Source: Conchocele bisecta (Eukaryota; Mollusca; Bivalvia; Lucinida; Thyasiridae). Taken from it: a stretch of 64,000 nucleotides of DNA. Under the pieces are notes generated by a model. It was not told the origin of the DNA and searched no databases. It saw only the letters and a list, made by a program, of their open reading frames with translations. Positions 11,036 to 21,562 of the stretch are shown here, piece after piece. The stretch lies in NCBI GenBank assembly GCA_029237695.1, contig CM055265.1, forward strand, positions 216,241,179-216,305,178. The letters are read 5' to 3'. The translations under genes and the position numbers were made by a program. The stretch's first letter is position 1. Every line of letters starts with the position of its first letter.

Positions 11036-11336
11036 ACGAACACACAGTCCAAACAATATAGGCCTTCGGCTCTACCGAGACCAGAGGCATAAATATAGAT
11101 GATAACTACTAAGCATATGAAGCCTCAAGCCAATCCGACTTACGGTAACAGGGATAGTAATGCAAATCTCAGACGGACAGGACGGCAACTATATAATTAT
11201 GTAACCGGAAAACATGTCCATAGTACATAACAAGAGTGCCGAAGGTCACAATATACGCCCGTCGCGACAAGGCCAGTCAACAAGGGGAGATAACTCATCT
11301 TGACGTGATAAACCAATGTGCGAGAGTGAGAAAATT

Positions 11337-13396
11337 AACAAGAGGGCCATGATGGCCCTAATTCGCTCACCTGACTCCATGAACACCAGAGGAGAATATG
11401 ACATCGAGTTCATATGTGTTTTTAAAAAATTGTGCTATTTTTAGATGGCGGTAATCTTGGATTAAGCGATGACTCTCATTTTACCAAATCTGAAAATGCT
11501 TCACCCAAGGATCTTAACTTGCTATAAAGTTTGGCCAGCATCGGCCATGTGGTTCCTGAGAAAAAGACGTTAAAAATCTCGAATAAATGGACCTTTTGGA
11601 GGCGATCATGGATGACATAATCATCCGATTCCGACAAATATTGCACCAGAGCAATCGCCTCATCGATACCTTGAATTTGATATATGACATGAGCATATTT
11701 GGTCAAAAATAAAATTTGACCCCACGGGCCGCGCCCATTTTTAACCCCGGGGTCACCATTTTAACATCTTTGAAAGAGCATTCTAAGTCAATCATTCCTA
11801 CCAAGTTCCGTCGAAATCCGGCTGGCGGTTCATGAGAAGAAGATTTTTTAAGAATTTGTGCTATTTTTAGACGGCCATCTTGGATTAGCGACGATCTCCG
11901 TTTTAACAAATCTGAAAATGCTTCACCCATGGACCATAACTGTGAAGTTTGGCTACCATGGGCCAAGCGGTTCGTGTGAAGAATAATTTTGAAATCTCTA
12001 ATAAAAGAACAACCTTTAGACCTTCCGGCGGCCATCTTGGATGACATGAACATCCGATTTCGACAAAAAATGTACCAGAGCGATCGCCTCTTTGATACCT
12101 TCGATTTGATAGAGACATGACCATATTCGGTCAAAAATAAAATTTGAACCCAATTTGATCCCACGGGCCACGCCCATTTTTGACCCCGGGGTCACCATTT
12201 TAACAACTTTGAAAGAGCATTGTACATCAATCATTCCTACCTAGTTTCGTCGAAATCCGGCTGGCGGTTCATGAGAAGAAGATTTTTTAAGAATTTGTGC
12301 TATTTTTAGACGGCGGCCATCTTGGATTAGCGATCTCCGTTTTAACAAATCTGAAAATGCTTCACCCATGGACCATAACTGTGAAATTTGGCTACCATGG
12401 GCCAAGCGGTTCGTGTGAAGAAGAATTTTGAAATCTCTAATAAAAGAACAACCTTTTGACCTTTCGGCGGCCATCTTGGATGACATGAACATCCGATTTC
12501 GACAAAAAATGTACCAGAGCGATCGCCTCTTTGATACCTTCGATTTGATATAGACATGACCATATACGGTCAAAAATAAGATATGACCCCAATTTGACCC
12601 CAAAAAATACGGGCCACGCCCATTTTTGAGACCCCAGGGGTCCACCATTTTAACAACTTTGAAAAGAGCATTGTACATCGATCATTCCACCATTTCCAAG
12701 TCGTCGAAATCCGGCTGGCGGATCATGAGAAGAAGATTTTTTTAAGAATTTATGCTATTTTTAGACGGCGGCCATCTTGGATTAGCGATGACCTCCATTT
12801 TAACAAATCTGAAAAGGCTTCACCCATGGACCATAAGTTTTAAGTTTGGCTACCATGGGCCAAGCGGTTCATGTGAAGAAGAATTTTGAAATCTCTAATA
12901 AAAAAACAACCTTTTGACCTTTCGGCGGCCATCTTTGATGACATAACCATCCGATTTTGACAAAAAATGCACCAGAGTGATCGCCTCGTTGATACCTTCG
13001 ACATGACCATATTCGGTCAAAAATAAAATTTGACCCCAATTTCACCCCATGGGCCACGCCCATTTTTGACTCCGGGGTCACCATTTTAACAACTTTGAAA
13101 GAGCATTGTACATCGATCATTCCTACCAAGTTTTGTCGAAATCCGGTTGGCGGTTCTTGAGAAGAAGATTTTTGAAGAATTTGTGCTATTTTTAGACGGC
13201 GGCCATCTTGGATTACGTAATGACGTCATTTTAACAATTTTGTAATCCCCCTACCTAAGGACCATGACCATGAAGTTTGGTGACTATAGGCCCAATGGTT
13301 ACCGAGGAGAAGACTTTTGAAAATGTTCACAGACGACGGACGACGGACACATTGCGGTAACAATAGCTCACATGAGCTTCGCTCAGGTGAGCTAAA
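11337..13396. mobile_element. Dispersed element with internal about 430-450-bp tandem array
   Basis: Opens acaagagggccatgatggcc...ttcgctcacctg and closes 'catgagcttcgctcaggtga', so the ends hold complementary cgctcacctga / tcaggtgagc motifs. The interior repeats a unit marked by 'tgtgctatttttagacggcg' at about 11,431, 11,857, 12,296, 12,751 and 13,182 (spacing 426, 439, 455, 431). Each unit also carries 'ggcggccatcttgga' and 'catgggccaagcggttc'. The many minus-strand open frames across it (for example 11,703-12,164 and 12,241-12,678) are near-identical repeat translations, not genes. The closing 'gacgacggacgacggac' run is a simple repeat. Confidence 0.65.
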
Positions 13397-13910
13397 AATG
13401 GCTGCCAAGGGAATGTAAGTATCAGAAAATTTTGTTTCGATCAGGGAAGTCAAACTTGAGTTATTGCGTGGACAAGGATACAGGTTGAAAATTAAAAATC
13501 AATAGGCTTCTTCGCCTTGCCGTGGTGATAAACATGTATACCTAATTTGGTTATGAACGGTCAAGTAGAACTTGAGTTATTGCGTGGACAAGGATACAGA
13601 GTGCGAAAATTAAAAATGGCTGCCAAGGGGAGATAAGTATCGGAAATGTTTCAAAATCAATAGGCTTCTTTGTCTTGCCATGATAAACATGTATACCGAA
13701 TTTGGTTACGAGCGGTAAAGTAGATCTTGAGTTATTGCGTGGACAAGGATACAGTGTGCTAAAAATAAAAATGGCCGCCAAGGGGAGATAAGTCATTGGA
13801 AATTTTTCAAAATCAATTGGCTTCTTCGTCTTGCCATGATAAAAATGTATACCAAATTTGGTTACAATCCGTCAAGTAGGACTCTAATTATTGCGTGGAC
13901 AAGCTGTGAC
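13397..13910. repeat. Tandem repeat next to the 11.3-13.4 kb element
   Basis: Three units marked by 'atggctgccaagggg' at 13,398, 13,616 and 13,771, each followed by 'ttgagttattgcgtggacaa'. Unit length is irregular (218 and 155 bp) because of internal deletions. Confidence 0.6.
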
Positions 13911-14182
13911 CGCCTGCCAGCCCACCCGTACAAGATAAATACATAATACGTCCCGTTTTTTCAAACAGGCGTATACAAATAGGTAAAATGCATTTGCAAC
14001 AAGTGAATCCCAAGATCAGCCTGCAAATGTATTAAGTATTATTCGATCTACCCTTGTCAAAGCCCTGAGTAAATGACCTCATTATGTGACATACTCGCTT
14101 CATTAATATATACATGTACCAATGAAATGGAGGAAAACTGGGTGACACAATGTATCAACTGTCTGCTGCAGCTCCACATTAA

Positions 14183-14425
14183 TATGAGAAACGCCATGTG
14201 ATTTTGTACCTTCGGACATCTGCATAATTTCGTTAAATATGTTTACAAAAATTACGATATTTTTCATAAATAAAGTCTAAAGTTGACAAAATATAATTCC
14301 GCATGTATTCTGACAGTTTTGTCAACTTTTGACGCCATTTACGGAAAATATTGTAAATTGTGTAAACGTATTTCATGAAATTACGCAGATGGCTGAAGGT
14401 ACAAAACCATACGGCGTGTCTCATA
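14183..14425. mobile_element. TIR element family J, copy 2 (both ends present)
   Basis: Left end atgagaaacgccatgtgatt, right end 'acggcgtgtctcat'. Inside are ttcggacatctgc, 'tttgtcaacttttgacgcca' and 'cagatggctgaaggtac', which pair as extended inverted arms. It sits 56 bp from exon 6. Confidence 0.7.
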
Positions 14426-14480
14426 TATGTGCCTAACATTCTGCAGGAGTAGAACTATCTATGGTGGTAAGAGTACTTAC

Positions 14481-14599
14481 ACTTGATTTCCGTTTTTGGC
14501 TGTGCGGCGGGCAGCCCGAGGTTGTTGATGTAGAAGTTGTCACGGCCGACATGCTCCTGTAACTTCTCCTGGGCCTGGCCCTGGCCCGACGACATCTTG
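14481..14599 (-). CDS. Host gene, exon 6
   Basis: Acceptor atctgcag and donor gtaagt on the minus strand. It enters in phase 2 (completing a Cys codon) and leaves in phase 1. It encodes KMSSGQGQAQEKLQEHVGRD followed by FYINNLGLPAAQPKTEIK. Gln-rich and charged, with GC-rich codons unlike the flanks. The phases match exon 5 and exon 7 exactly, which is the main evidence that it belongs to this transcript. No domain recognised. Confidence 0.75.
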
Positions 14600-14680
14600 C
14601 TGCAGATACACATTACACACGGCCATTACACACATGCTAGTAGTCACGGGAACAACGCATCACCTAACGTTACATCACAG

Positions 14681-14863
14681 GCTTGTGCACTACATAACCT
14701 ATGACGTATAGGGCATGTAGTGGAGCGGAGTGTACATATATTTCCTGTCAATTACACGCATGCAGTCAATTACACACACACTGGCTTGTGCACTACATAA
14801 CCTATGACGTATAGGGCATGTAGTGGAGCGGAGTGTACATATATTTCCTGTCAATTACACACA
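14681..14863. repeat. Direct duplication, about 79 bp, offset 104 bp
   Basis: The block from ggcttgtgcactacataacc through 'tgtacatatatttcctgtca' occurs at 14,681 and again at 14,785. It lies at the edge of the CA-rich minisatellite, so slippage or unequal exchange is a likely cause. Confidence 0.75.
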
Positions 14864-15357
14864 CACTGTCAATTACACACACACATACACACCGTCAATT
14901 ACAAACACGCTGTAAATTACATACATGATGTCGATTACACAAACAGTCCATTAAGCACACACTGTCAATTACACACGTTTTCAATAACACATGCTGTCAA
15001 CTACACACATGATGTCAATTACACACATGATGTCAATTACACACATGCTGTAAATTACACACACTGTCAATTACACACATGCTGTCAATTACACACACAC
15101 TGTCAATTACACACACACAAACAACAAATAAACACAAACACACACACACACACTGTCAATTACACACATGCTGTCAATTACACACTGTCAATTACACACA
15201 CACACACACATGTCAATTACACACACATGCATACACACATGCTGTCAATTACACACATGCTGTATATTACACACACACACTGTCATTACACTCATGTAAT
15301 TACACACTGTAAATTACACACACACACACACACTGTAAATTACCCACACAGCTGTAA

Positions 15358-15396
<39 letters not shown>

Positions 15397-15480
15397 ACAA
15401 TTACACACATGCTGTCAATTACACACATGCTGTAAATTGTACACATACTGTCAATTACTCACATGCTGTAAATTACATTG
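14864..15480. repeat. CA-rich minisatellite, unit about 18 bp (tgtcaattacacacatgc)
   Basis: More than 25 imperfect units of tgtcaattacacacatgc interspersed with pure (CA)n runs, the longest at about 15,360-15,392. Smaller islands of the same unit are at 15,627-15,690. The 237-codon open frame across it (HTHCQLHTH-like) is a repeat artefact. Confidence 0.85.
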
Positions 15481-15753
15481 TTCTTTTCATTGTTCTAAGC
15501 CCTCAGTCTATTGGTAAAGTACATACGGAATGAATGGAATTCTGTCTGAGGACACGGATGAAACAAAGAAAAATACCCATTGTTCCGAGTCCTCTCGCTA
15601 TCATCTATCATCGACACCAATCTACTGTCAATTACTATCAATTACACACATGCTGTCAATTACACACACACTGTCAATTACACATATGTAATATAGAGGC
15701 AGGAATTCACATGTATAGGGAGGCGGCAGTATCATTCGTTCAGCCCTGAAATG

Positions 15754-15977
15754 TGGCTGGAGAAATGGGGCTTGTGGGTTTTGTGACAAGTGTAGCTCCT
15801 GATCCAATATCCTAATCATGTAGCCTGATAACAATATGTATTGCTTGTTAGAAGCATGACAGGTGTTCCATTGATGGAATGGCGAACAGTGCAGATCCTG
15901 ATCAGACTGCGGATGCTCAGGCTGATCTGAATCTACACTGGTCGCATAACCCATAAGCCCCATTTCTCCATTCACAG
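15754..15977. mobile_element. R220 repeat, full length, intronic
   Basis: Both ends present: tggctggagaaatggggctt and 'taagccccatttctccattc', with 'gttccattgatggaatggcg' and 'gatctgaatctacactggtc' inside. Confidence 0.75.
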
Positions 15978-16324
15978 CCAAATTATTCCATCATGTGTTG
16001 GGAGATAGCTGCATGATTCTATTCTATATACAGACAACCATCAAACACCGGTACAATCGCATGAACCTTTACAATTGTGCATAAAAATACACAAACCACT
16101 AGCATGTGAGTACCATGCAATAAATGATTTACAGTTTTACACATATGACTAGACAAAGTTAGTCTTATTGTATATAAAACCTAGTGACCAACTTCTCTAA
16201 ATTTTCATTTCAAATCAGGCAGTTTGATTGGCCGAGCACAGCCTCAACCAATCAAACTTGATGATTTTGAACATGACAACCGAGTGACCTACCTAAAATA
16301 TAAATAAATGTAAATGCTTGGATT

Positions 16325-16400
16325 TAATGACGGCATTGGCTTGATGACCTTGCACGTTGTCTCCCACCCAAGAAGGGGAGAAAGGAAGGAGGTGGATACA
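16325..16400 (-). mobile_element. SINE family T, tail fragment
   Basis: Reads 'cggcattggcttgatgacct' and 'tgtctcccacccaagaaggg', the conserved tail seen complete at 41.93-42.18 kb. It ends about 45 bp from the exon 5 donor. Confidence 0.5.
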
Positions 16401-16446
16401 GAGGAAACCGGCCCCAGGGGGCCTAGCTCTTCTTAAAGAGACCTAC

Positions 16447-16574
16447 CAATTGATGAAGTTGTATTTATGCAGGTCTGGGAGAGTGTGGTCGGAGCGCAGC
16501 AGGTCCACAACGGCCGGTATGAGGTCCGGCGATAACTTGCGCCGCTCCTTCACACCGTTGTACGTGATCACAAC
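16447..16574 (-). CDS. Host gene, exon 5
   Basis: Acceptor atttactttgcag and donor gtaggt on the minus strand. It enters in phase 0 and leaves in phase 2. It encodes VVITYNGVKERRKLSPDLIP, then AVVDLLRSDHTLPDLHKYNF, ending IN before the split Cys codon. GC-rich and clearly distinct from the flanking SINE fragments. The segment looks compactly folded, but I cannot assign it to a family. Confidence 0.75.
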
Positions 16575-16596
16575 CTGCAAAGTAAATGATTTGATT

Positions 16597-16797
16597 TAAC
16601 GACGGCACTGGCTCGATGACCTTGTATGTCGGGACTGACTATTTAAGCCACCATCCAATAGGACTAGGCTAGGACGAAGTTGTCTTGCCCAAGGATACGC
16701 CAAATAGGCGATTCGCAGAGGGTCGAGGTAGGAATCAAACCCGGGGTCTCCTGATCCGCAGTCCGACGCTCTACCTACTGAACTAATCCGGCCAACG
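16597..16797 (-). mobile_element. tRNA-headed SINE (family T type)
   Basis: On the minus strand it begins ggccggattagttcagtagg (A-box-like), then 'cggactgcggatcaggagac' and 'ccgggtttgattcc' (B-box-like), and ends in the tail 'catcgagccagtgccgtcgt'. The tRNA-like head is well kept, but the 3' half lacks tRNA folding, so it is a SINE and not a tRNA gene. Confidence 0.65.
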
Positions 16798-16852
16798 TAT
16801 CACAATCTGCACAGGAACAGGGGTTTTATTCACGATGTAATAGATGTAGTGG

Positions 16853-17029
16853 TGACTGGAGAAATGGGGATTATGGGATTTGCGACCATATGTAGATCCA
16901 GATCAGCCTGTGCATCCGCAGTCTGATCAGGATCTGCACTGCACAATATAGATTGTTATCAGGCTACAGGAGTGTGCTATTTGATCAGGAGCTACACTGG
17001 TCACAAATCCCATAAGCCCCATTTCTCAT
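16853..17029. mobile_element. R220 repeat, copy with intact left end
   Basis: Starts gtgactggagaaatggggat, contains 'cgcagtctgatcaggatctg', 'atagattgttatcaggctac' and 'gatcaggagctacactggtc', and ends 'taagccccatttctc'. Confidence 0.75.
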
Positions 17030-17201
17030 GTATGTTTAGTTGTCATTTCGGATGTGGTTAGGATGATTGAGTTTTTGCTTAACTACCTGTCAACAGGTGA
17101 TGTCATTTTATGGCGTCTAGGGAAAAGCGGGGAAAAGATATGGATAAATGAAACCGGTCCAGAAGTGGTCGAGATCTTACTATAGAACAGTTTATGGTTA
17201 A

Positions 17202-17410
17202 TTAACCCTGTCAACCCCAACGGCCATACTTCAACATTTACAAACACTGCAAATCCAGATGAGCCGGCTCAAAATGAGCCGTCTCATCAGGATCTGCAGT
17301 TTTTACAGTATTTCAAAGGTTTTTTATAACACCCATTTCCGGGTGAATGGATTTGTCCAAAATTTATACTGGGACAGTCAGAGTCCAATATTTAGGCGTG
17401 TAAGGGTTAA
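17202..17410. mobile_element. TTAA-type element family P, copy 3 (complete)
   Basis: Bounded by ttaaccctgtcaac on the left and 'gtgtaagggttaa' on the right, each ending in TTAA. The interior has a small palindrome, 'gatgagccggctcaaaatga', and 'gtctcatcaggatctgcag'. This is the best-preserved copy of the family in the window. Confidence 0.7.
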
Positions 17411-17424
17411 CATATTCAGACTCC

Positions 17425-17577
17425 GTTAAATGTCATACAAGGGTCCATGGGTTTAAGTCCACCTCCGAAAAGATTTGACTAAGATTAAACTGTCTTTCTC
17501 AATGAAATGCCGAAGAGATTCGAACCCGGCCTTTCCTGTCTGAGGTTCACACTTTAACCACTAGGCCACCCTGAGCC
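17425..17577 (-). mobile_element. tRNA-headed SINE, third type (family U)
   Basis: Minus strand reads ctcagggtggcctagtggtt (A box), 'gaacctcagacaggaaagg', 'ccgggttcgaatctcttcgg' (B box). The head is tRNA-like, followed by an unrelated tail. No CCA-ready acceptor stem pairing is visible. Confidence 0.6.
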
Positions 17578-18539
17578 TAGGATGACAGCCAGGTCTGAAA
17601 ACCGAGCAGCATTTTTTTTAAATTGTTAAAAGACTGAGCAAATGATCGGTAATAAATAAATGAATTAGACATTATGTTTGTCAAACATGGATATGCCCCA
17701 GTGGCATACTGGACTGTAACTGAAGAAACTTTTTGACATAACAAAATGGCTAAGTATTTCAGCGACATTTCGAAGGTGACAAAGGTCACGTTTGTGTTAA
17801 TGGTGGCGTGAGTGTGTGACAAATGTTCAGGTGATTTAAGTGTCCCAAGTATTGAAGCAATCCTTCACGTAATATTGAAGAAATTCTTACAAACGTTTTG
17901 ATGTAAATGTAGTACATGGACAGACGCATAGATGAAACCTCATGAGCGATGCAATATGCCCCCTTGCTATCGCATAGGGGACATAACAACTGATTCCAGT
18001 ATATCACCACAGGATGGGAGTGACTTCAAATGCAAGATAAAACTGTTTTACTCGTGATCCTGGAGATGGGCGTTTCCAGAGCTGGTTGTCTCACCAACAT
18101 TGCAAAGTATATTTTTCTAGGAAAGTATACTTTGAGTAATCATTTATTTTTCCTGAAATGCATTATTTCATATAGGTAGAACTAACGAATGCATATATTT
18201 GATGATTAAAAGTATGCAGAATTATTATACTGAATTTATTAAATTATCACAGCCATTTTGGCTGTGATAATGTAATAAATTCAGTATAATAACAAGAAAC
18301 GAGGCAAAGCCACGAAGGCCAGGTTTTTTCCAAGCATAGACACTTGGATAACATAATTATACCCACTTTTTGTAGACTAGATGGCCGTGGCCTGCATGTC
18401 GCGCCTTGGGGCGAGGCATGGACACTAAAAAAATAGATATAGTAGATGGAAAAACTTTCACCAAAAAACTTTAACCGGATACACGGACGAACGGACGGAC
18501 GTATGCCAAAATGCCGACGATATCGCGCTTTTCGCAAGC

Positions 18540-19490
18540 AGGTGTGACAATGATGATAAACACCCATGTGAAGTATCAAGGTATTGGGTGAAGCAGTTGC
18601 AGAGATATAGTACACAAAAAAACTTTAACAAATTTTTTTAAAGTAATTTGAACTTGACATAGGGCACAGGATCGCGCTTTCCGCAAGCAGGTGCGACAAT
18701 GATGATAAAACACCCATGTGAAATATGAAGGTATTTGGGTGAAGCAGTTGCAGAAGATATAGTAAACGAAAACACTTTAACAAAAAAAATTAAAAGTAAA
18801 TTTGACCTTGACATTGGGCACAGGATCGCGCTTTCCGCAAGCAGGCAACTATGATGATAAACACCCATGTGAAGTATCAAGGTATTGGGTGAAGCAGTTG
18901 CAGAGATATAGTACACGAAAAAACTTTAACAAAAAAATTCAAAGAAAATTTGACCTTGACATTGGCACGAGGATCCGCTTCCGCAAGCAGGTGCGACAAT
19001 GATGATTAAACACCCAGTGAAGTATCAAGTATGGGTGAAGCAGATGCAGAGATATAGTACAAACGAAAAAAACTTTAACAAAAAAATTCAAAGTAATTTG
19101 ACCTTGACATTGGGCACAGGGGCCGCACGGTTGGGGGTTAGAATGAAAATATGGATGATGATAAACACCCATGTGAAGTTTCAAGGTAATGGGCGAAGCA
19201 GTTGCAGAGATATAGTATAACGAAAAAGTTTTTCGCAAGCAGGTGCGACAATGATGATAAACACCCATGTGAAGTATCAAGGTATTGGGTGAAGCAGTTG
19301 CAGAGATATAGTACACGAAAAAAATTTAACAAAAAAATTCAAAGTAATTTGACCTTGACATTGGGCACAGGGGCTGCACGGTTGGGGGTTAGAATGAAAA
19401 TATGGATGATGATAAACACCCATGTGAAGTTTCAATGTAATGGGCGAAGCAGTTGCAGAGATATAGTATAACGAAAAAGTTTTAACGAAA
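18540..19490. repeat. Tandem array, about 150-bp units
   Basis: Seven units marked by 'gatgataaacacccatgtga', each with 'gggtgaagcagttgcagaga' and usually 'ttgaccttgacattgggcac'. Unit spacing varies from about 95 to 157 bp. Open frames on both strands are repeat translations. Confidence 0.7.
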
Positions 19491-19499
19491 AAACTTTAA

Positions 19500-20075
19500 C
19501 CAGACGTACGTTAAAAAGTTAACGTTGAAAATGGCTAAGTCAATTACGTAGAAATAATAGGTGAAGGTAAAAAAAATGGTCACATGTTGGATAGTTGTAT
19601 GTGGTAGGCACCCCTTGGTTATGAAGCTGTGAAAGTTTGGTGGTCCTAGGTGGTACAGTACCAAAGAAATGGACTTAAACACGAAACTTAACATTGTAAA
19701 CGCGAAAACTTAACATTGAAAATGGCTAAGTCGGACTGCGCGGAAAAAATGGGTGAAGTTAAAAAAAAAAGTAACATGTTGGATAGTGATATGTGGGCAC
19801 CCCTTGATTATGAAGCTGTGAAAGTTTGGTGGTCCTAGGTGGTACAGTACCAAAGAAATGGACTTAAACACGAAAACTTAACATTGTAAACGCGAAAACT
19901 TAACATTGAAAATGGCTAAGTCGACTACACGGAAAAAATGGGTCAAGATAAAAAGAAAGTAACATGTTGGATAGTGATATGTGGTGGGCACCCCTTGATT
20001 ATGAAGCTGTGAAGTTTGGTGGTCCTAGGTGGTACAGTAACAAAGAAATGGACTCAAACACGAAAACTTAACATT
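19500..20075. repeat. Tandem array, about 185-bp units, three copies
   Basis: Units share 'aacattgaaaatggctaagt', 'aacatgttggatagtgatat', 'caccccttgattatgaagct' and 'ggtggtcctaggtggtacag'. The array ends in a GC-rich cccgcccgccgcccgcccgg stretch at about 20,085-20,108. Confidence 0.7.
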
Positions 20076-20311
20076 GATTGTGGACGCCGCCCGCCCGCCG
20101 CCCGCCCGGCTTTCGCCAATCCAATAGCCTGGATTTTTTTTCAAAAAACCTGGCTAAAAATTAATAAATTTATCCTTAAATTGAAAATTTCTCCCTCAAA
20201 GTATACTTTGCTAGAAAAGTATACTTTGCAATGTTGGTGAAATAGGTTTCTGGTCTCACCAGCTCCACATACACCCGTCAAACAGTTTCAGCAATACAGA
20301 CAAGTTTACAT

Positions 20312-20345
20312 TCTCCAGCCGAGCTGTGTTACCTCCATACTGGCA
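20312..20345 (-). other. Candidate duplicated end of exon 4, with donor site
   Basis: Minus strand reads gacaatgccagtatggag followed by gtaacacagctc. Exon 4 ends gacgacgccagcatggag followed by gtaacacggctc. The match covers the last codons and the splice donor. Differences include a silent AGC/AGT change. The copy would encode LDNASME where exon 4 has PDDASME, in the same phase. It lies between exon 4 and exon 5, in the right order and strand for an alternative exon. The upstream limit is unclear and may be tctag at about 20,367. It could also be a dead fragment. Confidence 0.4.
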
Positions 20346-20493
20346 TTGTCCAGGGATTTTTTTAACTAGACCAGTCGGGCTAGTACTTTTAGAAACTACT
20401 AGCCCTGACCTAATTTGTACTAGCCCTGACCTATCAAACTATCAAAGTTTTTATTAAATTATACATGCATAGTTATTATCAACTAACGTTCAA

Positions 20494-21549
20494 ATTTATA
20501 TCGCGACTTAAAATGGGAAACGCTAAGTACCAGAAGAAGAAAACATAAACTAATACAACTCTTTAAAATGAAAAATAATCTTACACCTAATTATCTACAT
20601 ACTCTTATACCGACTCAAGTACAAAATCGCTACGCCCTTCGCAACGCGGATGATATTCCACATATTCCTTGCCGCACTCAAATGTACAATAACTCATTTC
20701 TACCGTCTGCTATACGCGAATGGAACACATTACCTGCAGAAATTAGAAACTCACCTAGCCTATCCATCTTTAAGTATCGAATGAACAAAAATACATCTAA
20801 ATCAACACAACTTTTTAACATAGGCAACAGGAGAGACCAAATATTGCACGCTCGCCTACGACTAGCTTGTAGCTCGCTCAACTACGACCTATACCGAAAA
20901 TCAATAGTAGATTCCCCTTTATGTTCTTGTGGATCACAAGAGACTGTAGACCACTACCTAACAGCATGCACAAACTATGAACTACAGCGTCAACAATATT
21001 TAGCTGGGCTGGATTGTCCAGTCATTGCCGATAATCTTTTAAACGGAAATGAGCACCTTTCATTAGAGAAAAACAAACACGTGTTCCTACAAGTTCACAA
21101 ATATATTACAGCAACTATGCGGTTCTAATCGTATTACCGTAACTATATTCATCATTATATGTCAGACCAAAATGTATTGCTGGGAGGGGGGGAATACTAC
21201 GCATCGTCTTCATCATAAGTCGCGCCGGCAGCCCCGAGTAGTAAGACGCATGGTACAGTCAGTTAACAGAGGTTATCCGATCAGCTCCCACCATCAAAAT
21301 CACCACTCCTTTCCTCTCTTTTTTATTTCATTATATTATCTTTGTTCCTTCTCTAACACTACGTTTATAAACAATATAATCAGTCAAATTTGTATATTGC
21401 AATGCGCACTACATATGATTTGTATGTTACACTGTCTTATATCTTGTAGGGAGATGAATTCATATAAGCTTCTAGCTTGTTTTCAAATCCTTGTATTTTG
21501 TTATGTAACATGTATCTTGTACATTTGCCAATAAAATATTGTTTAAACT
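20494..21549 (+). mobile_element. 5'-truncated LINE (non-LTR retrotransposon) with 13-bp target duplication
   Basis: The sequence aactaacgttcaa occurs on both sides (20,481-20,493 and 21,550-21,562), which marks a target-primed insertion. The body contains the open frame described separately, then a 3' UTR of about 400 bp ending 'ccaataaaatattg'. The 5' truncation removes the endonuclease and most of the reverse transcriptase. It sits in the intron between exons 4 and 5, on the opposite strand to the gene. Confidence 0.75.
20568..21128 (+). pseudogene. LINE ORF2 C-terminal remnant
   Basis: 186 codons. YNNSFLPSAIREWNTLPAEI is the conserved segment downstream of the reverse transcriptase in Jockey/CR1-like LINEs. 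It is followed by RRDQILHARLRLACSSLN and a Cys/His knuckle-like region (CSCGSQETVDHYLTAC) typical of the ORF2 C-terminus. The frame can be followed upstream to about 20,515 without an ATG, consistent with 5' truncation. There is no catalytic domain, so the copy is inactive. Clade assignment is from general pattern only. Confidence 0.75.
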
Positions 21550-21562
21550 AACTAACGTTCAA

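Larger units (their letters stand above)
18082..20250. mobile_element. TIR element family E, copy 2, with 1.86-kb repeat-filled insert
   Basis: The ends match family E: left 'tctcaccaacattgcaaagt', right 'tttgcaatgttggtgaaata'. The central hairpin with ggctgtgataatgt is at about 18,240-18,285. Positions about 18,292-20,154 are an inserted module that begins acaagaaacgaggcaaagcc and contains two tandem arrays. Its first part carries 'gcgccttggggcgaggcatg' and 'ggccgtggcctgcatg', which corresponds to the short module in copy 1. Confidence 0.65.

Noticed and set aside
11703..13129. Several similar minus-strand proteins of 70-150 codons
   Set aside because: They are translations of successive units of the 430-450-bp array and lack any known domain.
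11337..13910. Possible CRISPR-like array
   Set aside because: Units are hundreds of bases long with no short constant repeat and variable spacers; the genome is eukaryotic.
14804..15517. 237-codon plus-strand open frame (His/Thr/Cys/Gln-rich)
   Set aside because: Translation of the CA-rich minisatellite; no domain, and composition fully explained by the repeat.
16720..16797. Possible tRNA gene on the minus strand
   Set aside because: Good A and B boxes, but no paired acceptor stem, and a SINE tail follows; the heads at 17.5, 29.6 and 42.1 kb behave the same way.
18247..19471. Multiple related open frames on both strands at 18.2-19.5 kb
   Set aside because: Repeat translations of the about 150-bp tandem array inside the E element.
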